A stretch of 64,000 nt of DNA from assembly GCF_001542625.1 (NCBI RefSeq), contig NZ_CP016279.1, positions 5,084,001 to 5,148,000 of the forward strand, read 5' to 3'. A program made the translations under genes and the position numbers. Within the stretch, counting starts at the first letter, position 1. Each line of letters starts with the position of its first letter. This document shows positions 62,867-64,000 of the stretch, in pieces. The notes below the pieces were generated by a model. It did not search any database and was not told the origin of the DNA. It saw only the letters and a list, made by a program, of their open reading frames with translations. Source of the DNA: Streptomyces griseochromogenes (GTDB lineage Bacteria > Actinomycetota > Actinomycetes > Streptomycetales > Streptomycetaceae).

Positions 62867-62896
62867 CAGTCACGACGACCACCGTTGCAGTACTAG

Positions 62897-63190
62897 GAAG
62901 AACGGGCTGGCCAGTGAGGCTTTCTGAAGGAAGATCACTTCCCTTGGTGATCGAGGACGAGGGCGGCTCAGGCGGGGTGTTTCGTATGCGGGTGTCGACG
63001 TGGAGGGCCTGCTCGCACCGGCCGCGAGGCCGCCGGACGGGGGGTGTGGATTCCGATGCCGGCGCCGATGCAGCACTTGTCCGCGAAGGTGGGCAGGCCT
63101 TCGGCGGCGGCCTTGTAGAGGGCGGGTAGTGCGTGGAGGCGTGTCGCGTGCCTGGGAAAGGGCTCGGAAGCTGCGCTCAACTTGTGGGTT
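62897..63190 (-). pseudogene. IS5-like (DDE_Tnp_4 type) remnant
   Basis: RLHALPALYKAAAEGLPTFADK then GAGIGIHTP is the central part of the transposase type seen at 3.0-3.8 kb. The outer sequence ggctttctgaaggaagatcac resembles that element's end. Both flanks of the core are lost. Confidence 0.7.
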
Positions 63191-63275
63191 TTGAAACTTC
63201 ACCTCGAAGGTCAGGGTGCCGCTCATCCGCATGTTGTTCTTCTGCACGCCCCAAGCGACCGCATCCCCTGTTCCA

Positions 63276-64000
63276 CTACGTGCGGAACGTGAAGGCCGCG
63301 TCCATCTTCGGTAGGTCGGGGAAGTCGGGCACACTGGCCTTGGCTCCTATCCACGTGGCCAGCGCGACAGGGTCCGGCGCGGCGCCGGTCAGCTCGGCGA
63401 CCTGGCCATGGACGGCCCGGATCAGTTCCGGTCGATGCGTCAGTGCAAGGGCCGCCGCGTCGGTGCCGAGGTTCTCCGCGGACTGGGGGGCACGCTGCCT
63501 GCGCAGGGCGAGCCCCAGTCGGACCCAGGTCTCGTGCGGCTCAGACCCTCCGGTGACCTGTTCGACGGCCAGGCGGCACGCTTCGTCCGGCGAGCCGAGG
63601 AGACGGGCGAAGTCTGAAGGGTCGACCTCGTTGATCTGCAAGCCCGGCCCTGCCGGGGCGGTCGCGACCCGGCACAGCAGCGCCGCGTAGGCGTTGGAAG
63701 GAGGCGCGGCAGGGTCCGGGCACAGAGCCAGGGGCATGGACCACGGGGATGCGTGGCGTGTTCCGGAGGTCCACGCATCGGCGAGTTCCGCCACCGCGGG
63801 GGCATCCGGGCGCAGATGGTGCAGTCGCCAGCGGGTGCGGTGGGCGACGACCGCTTCCTCGGCGAGAACCAGCACGTCCTCGGGGACAGCCGGGTGTTCG
63901 GTCCAGGCCGCGGTGGTGTCACCCATGAGTCGTACGAAGTCACGTCCTGTCCCGGTCAGGCGCGGGGACGAGCAGAGAGCCGCGTACGCCTCCAGGGTCT
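63276..64000 (-). CDS. Unidentified protein, 5' end beyond the window
   Basis: An open frame enters from the right edge (TLEAYAALCSSPRLTG, then GRDFVRLMGDTTAAWTEHPAVPEDV) and ends at 63276. ATG 63926 is in frame, but the sequence upstream of it looks equally coded, so the real start is probably outside. The product is helix-rich: VLVLAEEAVVAHRTRWRLHHLRPDAPAVAELADAW, LLCRVATAPAGPGLQINEVDPSDFARLLGSPDEACRLAVEQV (both described as residue blocks), WVRLGLALRRQ and ELIRAVHGQVAELTG. I do not recognise the family. A repeat-rich helical protein of the kind found in Streptomyces peptide or regulatory loci is one possibility. Confidence 0.6.
   Translation of the reverse strand, partial: TLEAYAALCSSPRLTGTGRDFVRLMGDTTAAWTEHPAVPEDVLVLAEEAVVAHRTRWRLHHLRPDAPAVAELADAWTSGTRHASPWSMPLALCPDPAAPPSNAYAALLCRVATAPAGPGLQINEVDPSDFARLLGSPDEACRLAVEQVTGGSEPHETWVRLGLALRRQRAPQSAENLGTDAAALALTHRPELIRAVHGQVAELTGAAPDPVALATWIGAKASVPDFPDLPKMDAAFTFRT

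Larger units (their letters stand above)
59093..62892 (-). mobile_element. IS701-type element split by an ISL3 insertion
   Basis: Ends tactgcaacggtg (59093 on) and caccgttgcagta (to 62892) are inverted repeats. Flanks are TTAG (59089-59092) and CTAG (62893-62896). The transposase is interrupted after DRERC by the ISL3 element at 59955-62347. Confidence 0.85.

Noticed and set aside
1..64000. CRISPR array, retron, BREX-type or other known defence island
   Set aside because: No spaced short repeats, reverse transcriptase, nuclease/helicase set or restriction-modification genes were found. The SMI1-type protein alone is not evidence of a defence system.
1..64000. Antibiotic biosynthetic cluster built around the hydroxylases and thioesterase
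   Set aside because: There is no PKS, NRPS, terpene synthase or RiPP gene. The hydroxylases sit in separate regulator modules, which fits detoxification better.

Overview
The window is high-GC actinobacterial DNA, almost certainly from a Streptomyces or close relative. The GC-rich third codon positions, GTG/TTG starts, ATGA/GTGA overlaps, F420-type enzymes, an ECF41 sigma factor, a menaquinone futalosine-pathway protein, a eukaryotic-type Ser/Thr kinase and the repertoire of insertion sequences all point that way. I see no rRNA, tRNA, CRISPR array, ribosomal protein or replication gene. The density of transposases and broken genes is typical of an accessory chromosome arm or a large linear plasmid; that placement is inference.

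Layout. 1-4.2 kb: two abutting IS701-type elements, a small overlapping gene trio and an IS5-like pseudogene. 4.2-7.0 kb: divergent hydrolase/MarR pair, SMI1/KNR4-type protein, small membrane protein. 7.4-9.0 kb: broken IS1380 transposase. 9.2-15.8 kb: F420-type oxidoreductase, hypotheticals, a divergent NTF2-like/MarR pair and a divergent TetR/FAD-monooxygenase pair. 15.9-17.6 kb: pile-up of truncated ISs ending in an intact 853-bp IS5 element. 17.6-25.1 kb: MFS pump with its HTH regulator, resolvase pieces, Ser/Thr kinase, TrmO-like protein, and an ECF41 sigma factor with its partner oxidoreductase and a recognisable promoter. 25.3-30.7 kb: MqnA-like gene, DUF1259 protein and further ISs. 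31-38.2 kb: gene debris, EamA exporter, membrane protein, GNAT, GntR, an IS5 element and a shortened coaD paralogue. 38.4-48 kb: mostly ISs (IS5, IS110, IS701, IS630, IS982 types) around a Vps62-like 483-aa protein. 48.4-58.1 kb: a redox block (inositol-monophosphatase-like, F420-reductase-like, hotdog thioesterase, TetX-like monooxygenase, quinone oxidoreductase, with TetR and LysR regulators) built on a 530-bp direct repeat. 58.3-63.2 kb: nested IS701 and ISL3 elements, the ISL3 one carrying a passenger gene. The window ends inside an unidentified gene.

Two themes recur. The first is small divergent modules of one regulator facing one redox or efflux gene, with paired inverted-repeat operators between them (5.2, 12.2, 14.2, 19.4, 53.3 and 55.5 kb). 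The second is nested insertion, where target duplications can still be read (TAA for IS5-type, YTAR for IS701-type, 8 bp for ISL3), so the order of several events can be worked out. Many transposases are two-phase genes with a -1 slip site of the form XXXYYYZ. I did not find one clear new multi-gene defence or biosynthetic system. The observations most worth following are the ISL3 element with a passenger gene, the 530-bp repeat-flanked redox cassette, the Vps62-like protein, and the conserved -1 slip site at the 3' end of the IS701-type genes.
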